The notes under the pieces are model-generated. The model saw only the letters and a program-made list of their open reading frames with translations, was not told the DNA's origin and did no database searches. From Burkholderia oklahomensis C6786 (GTDB taxonomy: Bacteria > Pseudomonadota > Gammaproteobacteria > Burkholderiales > Burkholderiaceae), in the NCBI RefSeq assembly GCF_000959365.1, contig NZ_CP009556.1, positions 2,170,001-2,234,000 on the forward strand: DNA of 64,000 bases. Direction: 5' to 3'. Positions 24,799-33,282 of this stretch are shown here, piece after piece. Position numbers and translations under genes: made by a program. Every line of letters begins with the position of its first letter. The first letter of the stretch is position 1.

Positions 24799-25105
24799 CG
24801 TTTGTCCTCTTGAAGAGAGCATCGGCTTCGGGTTCGTGAATCTGTTCGTGGGCTTTCAGGTCGTTCGGCGTCGCGCTTCGGCTTCGTGTTCTTGGCGGTA
24901 TCGATTCGGCGGCTCGGCGGCTCGGCGGCTCGGCGGCTCGGCGGCTCGGCGGCTCGGCGGCTCGGCGGCTCCAGTATCGCCGATCAGCGATGGTTCGCAA
25001 GCGGACGATCGCCACCGCGTTCGCGATGGGTCGGCGCTGCCGTCGCGTCGCCGCGAGCCCGATGCACGATCCGGGCGGCGCGGCGCACGACGCCGTCATT
25101 GACCG
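24799..25105. other. 307-bp upstream region of the reductase gene, with octanucleotide array
   Basis: The region between the reductase start and the stop of the next minus-strand gene. Its main feature is the (GGCGGCTC)8 array. No supported gene. Confidence 0.6.
24908..24971. repeat. Octanucleotide microsatellite (GGCGGCTC)x8
   Basis: Eight perfect tandem copies, 64 bp. It starts 110 bp upstream of the reductase start codon, in its likely promoter or leader region. A gain or loss of one unit shifts spacing by 8 bp, which could change promoter geometry. Confidence 0.95.
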
Positions 25106-25504
25106 TCACTCACCGTCATCGGGCACGCCGAGCCCCAGCGCATCGATCACTTCGCGCGCATTGCGGAACGCCTCGACGGCCGCGGGCGCGCCCGCGTACA
25201 GCGCGCTGTGCAGCAGCACCTCGCGGATCTCGACGAGGCTCGCGCCGTTGTTCAACGCGCCGCGGACGTGCCCCTTGAGCTCGTGGCCGCGGCCGAGCGC
25301 CGCCAGCATCGCGCACGTGCACAGGCTGCGCGTCTTCAGATCGATGCCGCCGCGCTGCCACGTGCTGCCCCACGCATGCTCGTTCAGCCAATCCTGCAAC
25401 GGCCGCGAAAAGCCGTCCAGGTCGCTCATCGCACGCTCGACGAAGGCGTCGCCCATCACCTGCGCCCGGCGCGCCTTGCCCCGCTCGCGGTCTGCTTCGC
25501 TCAT
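25106..25504 (-). CDS. Carboxymuconolactone decarboxylase (CMD/PcaC) family protein
   Basis: A 132-residue single CMD-domain protein. The family core is visible in TRSLCTCAMLAALGRGHELKGHV and NNGASLVEIREVLLHSALYAGAPAAVEAF, with the His of the pattern. The length and the DLKTRSL entry fit 4-carboxymuconolactone decarboxylase (PcaC), which acts in protocatechuate degradation. No other pca gene is present, so an orphan paralogue is more likely than the pathway enzyme. Start at 25504 with AGGAGA 7 bases upstream. Confidence 0.85.
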   Translation of the reverse strand: MSEADRERGKARRAQVMGDAFVERAMSDLDGFSRPLQDWLNEHAWGSTWQRGGIDLKTRSLCTCAMLAALGRGHELKGHVRGALNNGASLVEIREVLLHSALYAGAPAAVEAFRNAREVIDALGLGVPDDGE

Positions 25505-25916
25505 GCTGCTCTCCTTTCTCGAAAGGGATGCTCGTAATGGATTCCGGGTCGGCTCAGATGCTACACGGCTTCGATCCCGGCGCCCGCGCTTCGCGGTCGA
25601 GGTCTTCCCCCATTGCGGCGACATCCGGCGGCGCGCTTCCGTTCGGCGCGCCGCCGGATGTCGTACGAGCAAATTCCGGATGGTCAATGATTCACATCAC
25701 GAATATCCAGTAGGCAAATCGACAGCCGCAGCCTAGACTCATTCGATACCGCGCGCGCCGCGCCCTGCGCCCATCGCCGCGCCCCCGTGCGACGACGGCT
25801 GAACGCCCGTGAATACGCGTACCGCAAGGTGCCGACGACGACGCGTCGGCATTGCGTCGCACGTCGCACGAGTGCCGAAGACAGGATATCGAAGACATAA
25901 ATCAGGAGATCCGACC
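25505..25916. other. 412-bp divergent region with a large hairpin
   Basis: It separates the minus-strand CMD gene from the plus-strand hydrolase gene, so both promoters should be here. It contains the 18-bp perfect inverted repeat at 25619-25663. No supported gene. Confidence 0.65.
25619..25663. repeat. 18-bp perfect inverted repeat with 9-nt loop
   Basis: CGACATCCGGCGGCGCGC at 25619-25636 is matched exactly by its reverse complement at 25646-25663, around TTCCGTTCG. The stem is very stable and G+C-rich. It lacks a T-tract on either side, so it is not a standard intrinsic terminator. Confidence 0.85.
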
Positions 25917-26813
25917 TTGGATGATGCCGATGCGCGCCGCGTGACTTCGTTCAGTCACGAAGGATTGACTTTCGATGTCGTCGATACGGGCCCGATCGAC
26001 GGCAAAATCATCGTGCTGCTGCACGGCTGGCCGCAGACGGCGAAGTGCTGGGCGCGCGTCGCCGCCGCGCTGAACGCCGACGGCTACCGGACCGTCGCGC
26101 CGAACCAGCGCGGCTACTCGCCGGGTGCACGCCCGCACCGGGTCGCCGCGTACCGGATGCCGCACCTCGTCGGCGACGTCGTCGCGCTGATCGAGCGGCT
26201 CGGCGGCGGTCCGGTCCACGTCGTCGGCCATGACTGGGGAGCGGCCGTCGCCTGGGCGCTCGCGGCCCAGCACCCCGCCGCGGTGCGCACGCTGACGACC
26301 GTGTCGGTGCCGCACTCGGGCGCGTTCATGCGCTCGATGCTGAGCAGCGACCAGTTGTTCCGCTCGTACTACATGGGCCTCTTCCAGTTGCCGAAGCTGC
26401 CGGAGCTGTTCGTCACGCGCGGTCGCAAGCTGTTCGAGAAAATGCTGGCGCGCACCGGAATGACGCGCGACGAAATGGACGCCGTCTACACCGACATCGT
26501 CGACGCGGGGGCGCTGACGACGTCGCTCAACTGGTACCGCGCGATGGCGCTGACGCCGCCCGGCTATCTGTCCCGCAAGGTGTCGGTGCCCGTGCTCCAC
26601 ATATGGGGCGAGCGCGACGCGGCGTTGTCGCGGCGCGGCGCCGAGCTGGCGCGGCACTTCGTGAGCGGCCCGTACCGGCTCGAGGTGCTGCCGCACGCGA
26701 CCCACTGGATCCCCGAACACGACGCCGACAGGCTCGCCGCGCTCATACGCGAATCGATCGCGATGCGGCCTGACGCAGCGCCCGGCGATCTCGCCGCCGC
26801 GCCGGCGAACTGA
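25917..26813 (+). CDS. Epoxide-hydrolase-like alpha/beta hydrolase
   Basis: A 298-residue alpha/beta-hydrolase. HGWPQ (about 36-40) gives the oxyanion hole. The nucleophile is Asp106 in VGHDWGAA, as in epoxide hydrolases and haloalkane dehalogenases. The catalytic His is in LPHATHWIPEHD near the C terminus. The most likely start is the TTG at 25917 with AGGAG ten bases before it; the upstream extension to 25809 has no recognisable content. It has no signal peptide. It stands alone between divergent and convergent neighbours, so no substrate can be read from context. Confidence 0.85.
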   Translation: MDDADARRVTSFSHEGLTFDVVDTGPIDGKIIVLLHGWPQTAKCWARVAAALNADGYRTVAPNQRGYSPGARPHRVAAYRMPHLVGDVVALIERLGGGPVHVVGHDWGAAVAWALAAQHPAAVRTLTTVSVPHSGAFMRSMLSSDQLFRSYYMGLFQLPKLPELFVTRGRKLFEKMLARTGMTRDEMDAVYTDIVDAGALTTSLNWYRAMALTPPGYLSRKVSVPVLHIWGERDAALSRRGAELARHFVSGPYRLEVLPHATHWIPEHDADRLAALIRESIAMRPDAAPGDLAAAPAN

Positions 26814-27144
26814 CCGTCGATGTCGGATCGGCCGATTCGCGCCGAGCCTGAAACGGCGCGCATCTGATCACTTGAGGCGCGGCGGCGAGTCGATCGGCGC
26901 GCGACGCTTCGGCGCGCGTCCGCGATGCGGCGCGCATCGCCGCTACCGCTACCGCTACCGCTACCGCTACCGCTACCGCTACCGCGCCGGCGCTTCGGCC
27001 GTCGGTCGGCGAACCGTTCCGCTGGCGAACGAACCGACGAAGCATCCGCGATCCGGCGCATCGAGACATCACGAGACATCACGAGCCTCGCGTGCCGCCG
27101 ACCGCGCACGCGCGCCGTGCCGGAGGTCCGCCCGCCGCGCCCGC
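26814..27144. other. 331-bp convergent intergenic region with microsatellite
   Basis: Between two convergent genes. It contains (CGCTAC)7 and a two-copy direct repeat ACATCACGAG near 27065-27085. No supported gene. Confidence 0.6.
26941..26982. repeat. Hexanucleotide microsatellite (CGCTAC)x7
   Basis: Seven perfect copies, 42 bp, between convergent genes. It is a candidate variable-number locus. Confidence 0.95.
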
Positions 27145-28254
27145 TCAGTCCGCCGCGTCGATGCCCGCCCGCTCCATCGCCCGCGTCGACTGGATCACGA
27201 CGAGCGTATCGCCCGCCTCGATCCGGCACGGCGAGTCTTCGTAGAACGACAGGATCTTGCCCGCGCGATCGAGCCCGACGACGAGCGCACCCGTCACCGC
27301 ATTCGACATGCAGCCGATCTCGTGCGCGGCGGCCGGCCGCTCGACGAGCGTCGCGCGGCCGCGCGTCGACAGCATGTCGTTGACGAACGGCACGATGTAG
27401 CGGCTCTCGACCGCATCGGCGAGCAGCAGCGCGCCGATCTTCGTCGACGACACGATCACGTCGGCGCCCGCCTGCCGCAATTGCCGCTGGTACAGGTTCT
27501 CCTGGATCCGCACGACGATCTTCGTATCGGGCGCGATGCTGCGCACCGACAGCGTGAGCAGGATCGCAGTCGGATCGTCGGTGACCGAGATGATGACCGC
27601 CTTCGCGCTGCGCACCTGCGCCTGCTGCAGCAGATCCTCCTGCGCGGGATCGCCGCAGAGGCCCGTCACGCCGAGCGCCGCGGCCGCCTCGAGCGCCTGC
27701 TCCTGCGAGTCGATGACGATCAGCGTGGCCGGATCGACGCCGCTTTCGAGCAGCTCGCGCACGGCGATCGAGCCGCTCAGCCCATAGCCGCAGATCACGA
27801 CGTGATCGCGCAGATTTTTTTGCAGGCGCTTCATGCGGAAGTCCTCGATGACTCGTTGAATCACAAATTGATAAGCGGTGCCAAGAAAGATGAACCAGAT
27901 GCCGATGCGGATCGGCACGATGAAGAACGCATCGATGAGGCGCGCACGTTCGGTGACGGGCACGATGTCGCCGTAGCCGACCGTCGCGACCGTGACCATC
28001 GTGAAATAGACGAGGTCCGCGATGCTCATCGGCGCGCTCTTCGTCGAGTCGCGCAGGCCGTCGCGATCGAGATACAGCACGAGGAACGCGAGCATGCACA
28101 GGCCGATCACGAGCGCGAGGCGAAACACCAGCGTGCGCAGCGGCGACGCGGCGGGCCGCGTGAACAGCGTGCGCGGACGCGGCGCCGTCCACGGCGTGCG
28201 CGCCTTGCGCAGGCGAAAGCGCAGCGATTTGCGGTAATCGGAAGGCGACGCCAA
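27145..28254 (-). CDS. Two-helix potassium channel with TrkA/RCK domain (Kch/MthK type)
   Basis: A 369-residue inner-membrane channel. Two transmembrane segments (about 40-62 and 108-130) flank the pore loop with the selectivity filter TVATVGYGD (about 88-96). A TrkA-N/RCK nucleotide-binding domain follows (VVICGYGLSGSIAVRELLE, about 152-170) and a TrkA-C-like segment ends the protein. The start appears to be the TTG at 28254, with GGAG 7 bases upstream. The gene is alone on its strand, convergent with the hydrolase. Confidence 0.9.
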   Translation of the reverse strand: MASPSDYRKSLRFRLRKARTPWTAPRPRTLFTRPAASPLRTLVFRLALVIGLCMLAFLVLYLDRDGLRDSTKSAPMSIADLVYFTMVTVATVGYGDIVPVTERARLIDAFFIVPIRIGIWFIFLGTAYQFVIQRVIEDFRMKRLQKNLRDHVVICGYGLSGSIAVRELLESGVDPATLIVIDSQEQALEAAAALGVTGLCGDPAQEDLLQQAQVRSAKAVIISVTDDPTAILLTLSVRSIAPDTKIVVRIQENLYQRQLRQAGADVIVSSTKIGALLLADAVESRYIVPFVNDMLSTRGRATLVERPAAAHEIGCMSNAVTGALVVGLDRAGKILSFYEDSPCRIEAGDTLVVIQSTRAMERAGIDAAD

Positions 28255-28451
28255 TGATTTTCTCCAGAACCGGGCGTCGCGATTTTACGCTGCCGGGCGG
28301 TGCGGCGCGCGGCGGAAACCGCCGTCGCGCGCCGCGCGTCATGCTCGAACGCGCGCCATTTGACGATGTTTGACGCCCGCCGCATCGCCGGCAGCGGCGG
28401 GGCTATCATGCTCCCCGTCGCGAACCGTCATCGGCGCAACGGTCATCGGCG

Positions 28452-29780
28452 CTACAGCATGCTTCTCGGCCGCCGCATCGTCCCGTCGACGAAGCGCGCC
28501 GCGCGAAACGCGGACAGATCGAGCGACGTCGCGCCGGTATCGACCCACTCGGCGAGCAAGCGGCCGACGATCGGCCCCATCGCGAAGCCGTGCCCGCAGA
28601 ACCCGGTCGCGATCGCGAGCCCGTCCGGCGCGCGCGGCGCGTCGATGACGGGAATGCCGTCGGGCAGCACGTCGATGAGGCCCGCCCACGCCTCGACGAT
28701 CTGCGCGTCGCGCAGCGCCGGAAAAATCGTCTTCAGCTTCGCGAGCGCACGCGGCGCATGCGCGGGATTCGGCTGCGGATTCGGATCGCGCGGCTCGATC
28801 GCGGGCGCACCGCCCGCGAGCCGCGTCTTCAGATCACGCCACGCCGCACCGTTCAGATGAAAGCGGAATTTCTCGCGCTGCGTCCACAGTTCGGGCAAGA
28901 AGACGCTCAGTCCGCGCAGGTGGCCGAGCGTGACGTCGACGTCGACCTGCATGTCGTCGGCGAGATTGATCGCGCCGTTCGCGCGCTGCCGGATGCCGAG
29001 GCCGTGTCCCCAGATCGTCGACGCGGACACGGCGGGCAGCGCGTTCGTGCGCATGCAGGTGCCGCGCACCGCCTGCTGCGGCAGCCGGATGCCGACGCCG
29101 TCGAGCAGGCGAAAGCTCGTCGCGCCGGCCGCGCAGATCACGCGCCGCGCCTTCACGGCGCCGCGCTCGGTGACGACGCCCGTCACCGCACCGCCCGACG
29201 TGTCGATCGCGGTCACGCCGCAGCCTTCGAAGAAGCGCGCGCCGGCATCGACCGCGCGGGCGGCGAACGCCGCGGCGGCGCGGCGCGGCTCGGCCTGCCC
29301 GTCGCTCGCCGTGTAGAGGCCGCCGAGCGCGGGCGCGGCGAGGCCGCTCACGTGCGCGTCGATCTCCGCGCGCGTGAGCGTGCGCGTGTCGAGCCCGTGC
29401 GCGCGAGCGACGTCGATCCATTGCACGAACGACGCCCAGTCTTCGTCGTTGTCGGCAATATAGAGACAGCCGCCCTGCCGCCATTCGAGATCGGCGCCGA
29501 GCTCGCGCTCGAGGCCTGCCCACTGGCGCATGCCGGCCATCATCAGCGGCACCTCGGCCGCCTCGCGGCCCTGCTGGCGCACGAAGCCCCATGCGCGCGT
29601 CGATTGCTGTCCCGCGATGCGGGATTTGTCGAAGACGACCGCCTTTATCCCGCGCAAACCGAGATAATAGGCGGCCGCGCAGCCCATGATGCCGGCGCCC
29701 GCGATCACGACGTCGGCTTGCGTGGGAAACGGTTCGTCGGCGCGCGCGAGCGTCTTGTGAAGCGGATAGGTCGTGGTCAT
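28452..29780 (-). CDS. FAD-dependent oxidoreductase of the DAO family (DadA-like)
   Basis: A 442-residue flavoenzyme. The N-terminal dinucleotide motif is VVIAGAGIMGCAAAYYLG (about 24-41), and the protein ends with the C-terminal GFCGHGFAMGPIVGRLLAEW block of amine and amino-acid oxidases. The family oxidises N-methyl or D-amino compounds. The AGQQSTRAWGFVRQQGR segment resembles the glycine/sarcosine-oxidase branch. Divergent from it (233 bp between starts) is a BetR-like regulator, which may control it. The exact substrate cannot be told. Confidence 0.87.
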   Translation of the reverse strand: MTTTYPLHKTLARADEPFPTQADVVIAGAGIMGCAAAYYLGLRGIKAVVFDKSRIAGQQSTRAWGFVRQQGREAAEVPLMMAGMRQWAGLERELGADLEWRQGGCLYIADNDEDWASFVQWIDVARAHGLDTRTLTRAEIDAHVSGLAAPALGGLYTASDGQAEPRRAAAAFAARAVDAGARFFEGCGVTAIDTSGGAVTGVVTERGAVKARRVICAAGATSFRLLDGVGIRLPQQAVRGTCMRTNALPAVSASTIWGHGLGIRQRANGAINLADDMQVDVDVTLGHLRGLSVFLPELWTQREKFRFHLNGAAWRDLKTRLAGGAPAIEPRDPNPQPNPAHAPRALAKLKTIFPALRDAQIVEAWAGLIDVLPDGIPVIDAPRAPDGLAIATGFCGHGFAMGPIVGRLLAEWVDTGATSLDLSAFRAARFVDGTMRRPRSML

Positions 29781-29876
29781 ATCGGAAGTTCTGACGAAAA
29801 CGCCATCGGCGAAAACCCGTCACAGTAACCTGAGGAAACACCTTTCACAGAAAAACGCACACTAGTGCGCAGAACG

Positions 29877-29898
29877 AACTTTGTTTTGCGGTAAAGTT
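29877..29898. promoter_or_regulatory. Inverted repeat AACTTT-N10-AAAGTT between divergent genes
   Basis: A 6-bp inverted repeat with ten bases between the arms, in the A+T-richer centre of the divergent region between the oxidase and the BetR-like gene. It is a possible operator; regulator and function are inferred from position only. Confidence 0.3.
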
Positions 29899-30013
29899 AT
29901 CTTTTCCATGCGTGGCCGGTCGGCTCGCTTCATCCGGCGGCATCCAACGATGCCGTACCGTGCGCCTCGAGGCGCTCCGTTCTGAATCACTCGATCCGAT
30001 CCGTTCCCGTAGT

Positions 30014-30868
30014 ATGGCCAACGAAGCAATCACCACGGATTCCCTTGCCGTCGCCGAGCGCGTACGCGAACTGATGACCCGTCACGGCATCGGCAAGCGT
30101 CAGCAGACGACCGAGCTCTGTCGAATTCTCGACCTGAGCTTTTCCCAAGGGCATCGCAAGCTGCGCGGCAGCAGTCCCTGGACGCTCGCGCAAATCAAGA
30201 AAGTCGCCGAAGCCTATGGCGAGCCCGCCGCGCAGCTGTTCGGCGCGCAGGCCCTCGATCCCGGCATGGTCGGCGCATGCGCGCGCGACGCGGTGCTGTA
30301 TGCGGGCATCGCCGAGATTCCATGCACCGCATGGATCGGCGGGCTGCTCGACGCGGGCGCGCGCCCCGAGTTCGTCGCGTACGAGCAGCAGGGCCGCTGG
30401 CGCGTGCTGCGCCACACGGGTGTCCTCTATCAAAACGCGTACGACGTTCACAAGATCGAGATCTATCCGCGTCGCGCCGAAAGCGACAGGCTGCTCGTCG
30501 CCGTGATCGACGCCGACAGCGTGAGCGCCGGCGAAGTCTGCCGCTATCTCGACGAGCAAGGTTTCGTGACGGCCCGCTTCGGCGGCGTCGATGCCTTCGT
30601 CGACGCGCTGCAGGGCCAGGCGTTCGACGCGGTCGTCACCGAGTGGATGTTCGACGGCCGCACCGCCGCCGATGCGATCCAGGCCGTGCGCGCGTCCGAC
30701 AATCCGGGCGCGCCGATCTTCGTGCTGACGGGCGACCTGCTGACGGGCCGCGCAAGCGAGACCGAGATCAGCGAGGTGATCCGCGTGTACGACGTCGTCT
30801 GCTACGAGAAGCCCGCCCGCATGGCGATCCTGAGCGCCGATCTCGCGAAGCGCCTGTCGCGCGCGTGA
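30014..30868 (+). CDS. BetR-like transcriptional regulator with receiver-like C-terminal domain
   Basis: A 284-residue protein. The N-terminal ~80 residues form a helix-turn-helix of the BetR type (RVRELMTRHGIGKRQQTTELCRILDLSFSQGHRKLRG). A central part follows, and then a response-regulator-like fold from about 160 (LLVAVIDADSVSAGEVCRYLDEQGF, then DAVVTEWMFDG, FVLTGDLL and YEKP). The phosphoacceptor position of the receiver appears as Glu in VVTEWMF instead of Asp, so it may be phosphorylation-independent. No kinase gene is adjacent. The ATG at 30014 has no strong ribosome site, but upstream frame content is not protein-like. Confidence 0.75.
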   Translation: MANEAITTDSLAVAERVRELMTRHGIGKRQQTTELCRILDLSFSQGHRKLRGSSPWTLAQIKKVAEAYGEPAAQLFGAQALDPGMVGACARDAVLYAGIAEIPCTAWIGGLLDAGARPEFVAYEQQGRWRVLRHTGVLYQNAYDVHKIEIYPRRAESDRLLVAVIDADSVSAGEVCRYLDEQGFVTARFGGVDAFVDALQGQAFDAVVTEWMFDGRTAADAIQAVRASDNPGAPIFVLTGDLLTGRASETEISEVIRVYDVVCYEKPARMAILSADLAKRLSRA

Positions 30869-31508
30869 CGGCGGCGGCGCGCGGCATGCGCGCCGGTCCG
30901 CGGGTGTCGGGCATGCCGCAGCCGCGTTGGCCGCGACCAATTTTGAGATAGCCCTCCCTCTCGCGAAATCGCGACGATTCGTCGCCGACGAATTGCAGGT
31001 GACGACGCATGTACATTTGCGGCATTTGCGCGTTCTCCACCCCTCTTCCACGTGCGTCGCGTCTCTCCCGCCGGTCGTTCGTCGCGTCGACCGGCGAGCG
31101 CGCCAGGCCGCTCCGCATGCCGAACGCGTACATCGACGTGACGTCGTGCGTGTGACACGCTCAACACGCTCGCATCGATCGACGCGGATAGGCGTCCGCG
31201 GCTTTGCTTCCACCATCTCTTCTGCGTGATTCGCCGCATGCGCCCGCACCCCATCGAGCGCCGACTTCGTCGCGCACTGTCACGCCCCGCAAAGGCACAC
31301 CGCCGGGCGCACGTCGATGCATGATGCATGCACAACGCGTCCGCACCGATTCGTCAATGCCGCCTTCCCACCCTGCGTCGCCGGACTAACTGGCCCGGCG
31401 CCAATCGCCGCGCGTCCTGCGAACCGCGCCACACGCGCGCCACGCCACGCGCGGCTGCGTACAATAGCCGGCGATCCTTGCCCATCGCACGCACTGTCAG
31501 GACCCGAC
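30869..31508. other. 640-bp intergenic region upstream of the NERD-helicase gene
   Basis: No clear gene. A short plus-strand frame at 31009-31155 (48 residues, starting MYICGICAF and holding an SRRSF twin-arginine-like segment) has an AGGTGA site before it but no family resemblance. Near 31317 lies a small palindrome cluster, ATGCATGATGCATGC. Confidence 0.5.
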
Positions 31509-33173
31509 ATGGCCTGCATCATTCCCGACGACTGGAAGAACCTCGCCGCCACGGGCGCGGCGGAGCGCGAGCGCGAGACGCTCGCGACGCTGGAACGGAC
31601 GCTGCCCGACGCCTACACCGTCTATCACGGCGTGCACTGGACGCGCGCCGATCAGAATTTCTCGGTGTTCGGCGAAGCGGGCTTCGTGATCGTGAGCCCG
31701 GCCGGACGCGTGCTGGTGATCGAGCAGAAGGCGGGCTTCCTGCGCGAGACGCCGAAGGGGCTCGTCAAGGTCTATCTGCAGACCGAACGCAACGTGTCGA
31801 TCCAGCTCGCGCGCACGCTCGAGAACCTGCATCGGCGGCTCACCGCCGCGTTCGGCGCGGGCGCGTACGGCGTCGAGGAACTGCTGTACTGCCCGGACTA
31901 CACGGTGAAGAATCCGGCGATCGCGGGCGTCGCGCCCGCGCGGATCGTCGACGCGCCCCGCAGGCACGAACTCGCCGCGCGCATCGTCGACGCGCTGCCC
32001 GCCGACGAGCCGCCCTTCCCGAGCGCCGCGAAGATCCACCATTTCCTCGCGGACGAGCTGTCGCTGACGCCGGACACGAGCGTGCTCGTCGGCCAGGCGG
32101 ACACGCTCGTCACGCGGCTGTCGGGCGGCCTCGCCGCGTGGGCGCGCCGGCTCGAGTTCGCGCCGTTCCGGCTGCGCGTGATCGCGACCGCGGGCTCCGG
32201 CAAGACGCAGCTCGCGGTGCAGGCGATGCGCGACGCGATCTCGGCGGGCAAGCGCGTGCTGTACGTGTGCTTCAACCGGCCGCTCGCCGATCATGTCGCG
32301 CGGATCGCGCCCGAAGGCGCGAAGATCGCGAACTACCACCAGCTCTGCGACTGGGTCGCGCGCGACGGCGGCCACGTGCCCGACTTCGGCGCGCGCGACG
32401 CGTTCGCGCAACTGGAGGCGCGCTTCGCGCAAACGCCGATCGCCGAGCGCTGGCGATTCGATACGCTGATCGTCGACGAAGGCCAGGACTTCCAGCCGCC
32501 ATGGGCGGACGCGCTCGAGCGGCTCGTCGCGCCGGGCGGCGCGTGGTGGTGGCTCGAAGATCCGCTGCAGAACCTGTACATGCGCGACAGCGTGCCGCTG
32601 CCCGGCTGGGTGACGCTCAAGGAAACGACCAACTATCGCAGCCCGCGCGACATCCTCGACTACGTGCGCGATGTCGTCGGCGGCGTCGAGCCGCTCGCGG
32701 CCGGGCTCGCGTCGGGCAGCCCGTTCGGAGGATCGGAGATCTCGATCTCCGCGTACGATGCGGCGGACGCCGATTCCGCCGCGCAAGCCTGCATCGACGC
32801 GACGAAGCGCGCGATCACGCATGCGCTGGCGCTCGGCTTTCGCAAGCAGGACATCGCGGTGCTGTCGTTCAGGGGACGGGAGGGCTCGGCGTTCACGGCG
32901 CTCGACCAGCTCGGCCCGCACCGCGTGAAAAGCTTCACCGGCAAGTACGACCTGTTCGGAAATCCGGAATACCGGGAAGGCGACGTGCTGCTCGATTCGA
33001 TCTATCGCTTCAAGGGGCAGGCGGCCCCGTGCGTGATCCTGACCGAAGTCGACTTCGACACGTTCGACGCGCGCGCGGCGCGCAAGCTGTTCGTCGGCGC
33101 GACGCGCGCGACGATGAAGCTGATCGTCGTCGCGTCGCGACGGGCGGCGGAACGGATCGCGCCTTCCGTGTAA
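31509..33173 (+). CDS. NERD-domain nuclease fused to UvrD-like helicase
   Basis: A 554-residue protein. The N-terminal part (about 20-150) resembles the nuclease-related NERD fold, with the PD-(D/E)xK-like residues in LVIEQKAGF (Glu72, Lys74). The helicase part has Walker A ATAGSGKT at about 227-234, Walker B LIVDEGQDF near 320, motif III-like WWWLEDPLQNLY, motif IV-VI segments TNYRSPRDI and YRFKGQAAPCVIL, and the ending LFVGATRATMKLIVVAS. It is a superfamily 1 translocase. It is a single gene, preceded by a long non-coding stretch and followed by a convergent gene. DNA repair or anti-phage roles are both possible; the context does not decide. Confidence 0.85.
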   Translation: MACIIPDDWKNLAATGAAERERETLATLERTLPDAYTVYHGVHWTRADQNFSVFGEAGFVIVSPAGRVLVIEQKAGFLRETPKGLVKVYLQTERNVSIQLARTLENLHRRLTAAFGAGAYGVEELLYCPDYTVKNPAIAGVAPARIVDAPRRHELAARIVDALPADEPPFPSAAKIHHFLADELSLTPDTSVLVGQADTLVTRLSGGLAAWARRLEFAPFRLRVIATAGSGKTQLAVQAMRDAISAGKRVLYVCFNRPLADHVARIAPEGAKIANYHQLCDWVARDGGHVPDFGARDAFAQLEARFAQTPIAERWRFDTLIVDEGQDFQPPWADALERLVAPGGAWWWLEDPLQNLYMRDSVPLPGWVTLKETTNYRSPRDILDYVRDVVGGVEPLAAGLASGSPFGGSEISISAYDAADADSAAQACIDATKRAITHALALGFRKQDIAVLSFRGREGSAFTALDQLGPHRVKSFTGKYDLFGNPEYREGDVLLDSIYRFKGQAAPCVILTEVDFDTFDARAARKLFVGATRATMKLIVVASRRAAERIAPSV

Positions 33174-33282
33174 AGGAGAAACAACGCCGGGTGACGCCGA
33201 ACTGCGCCAGATGATGCCTGACGCGCGGCGCAGATCGATTATCCCGCGCGCCGGCTCATGGAAAAGTCAAGCGGCGCAAACG

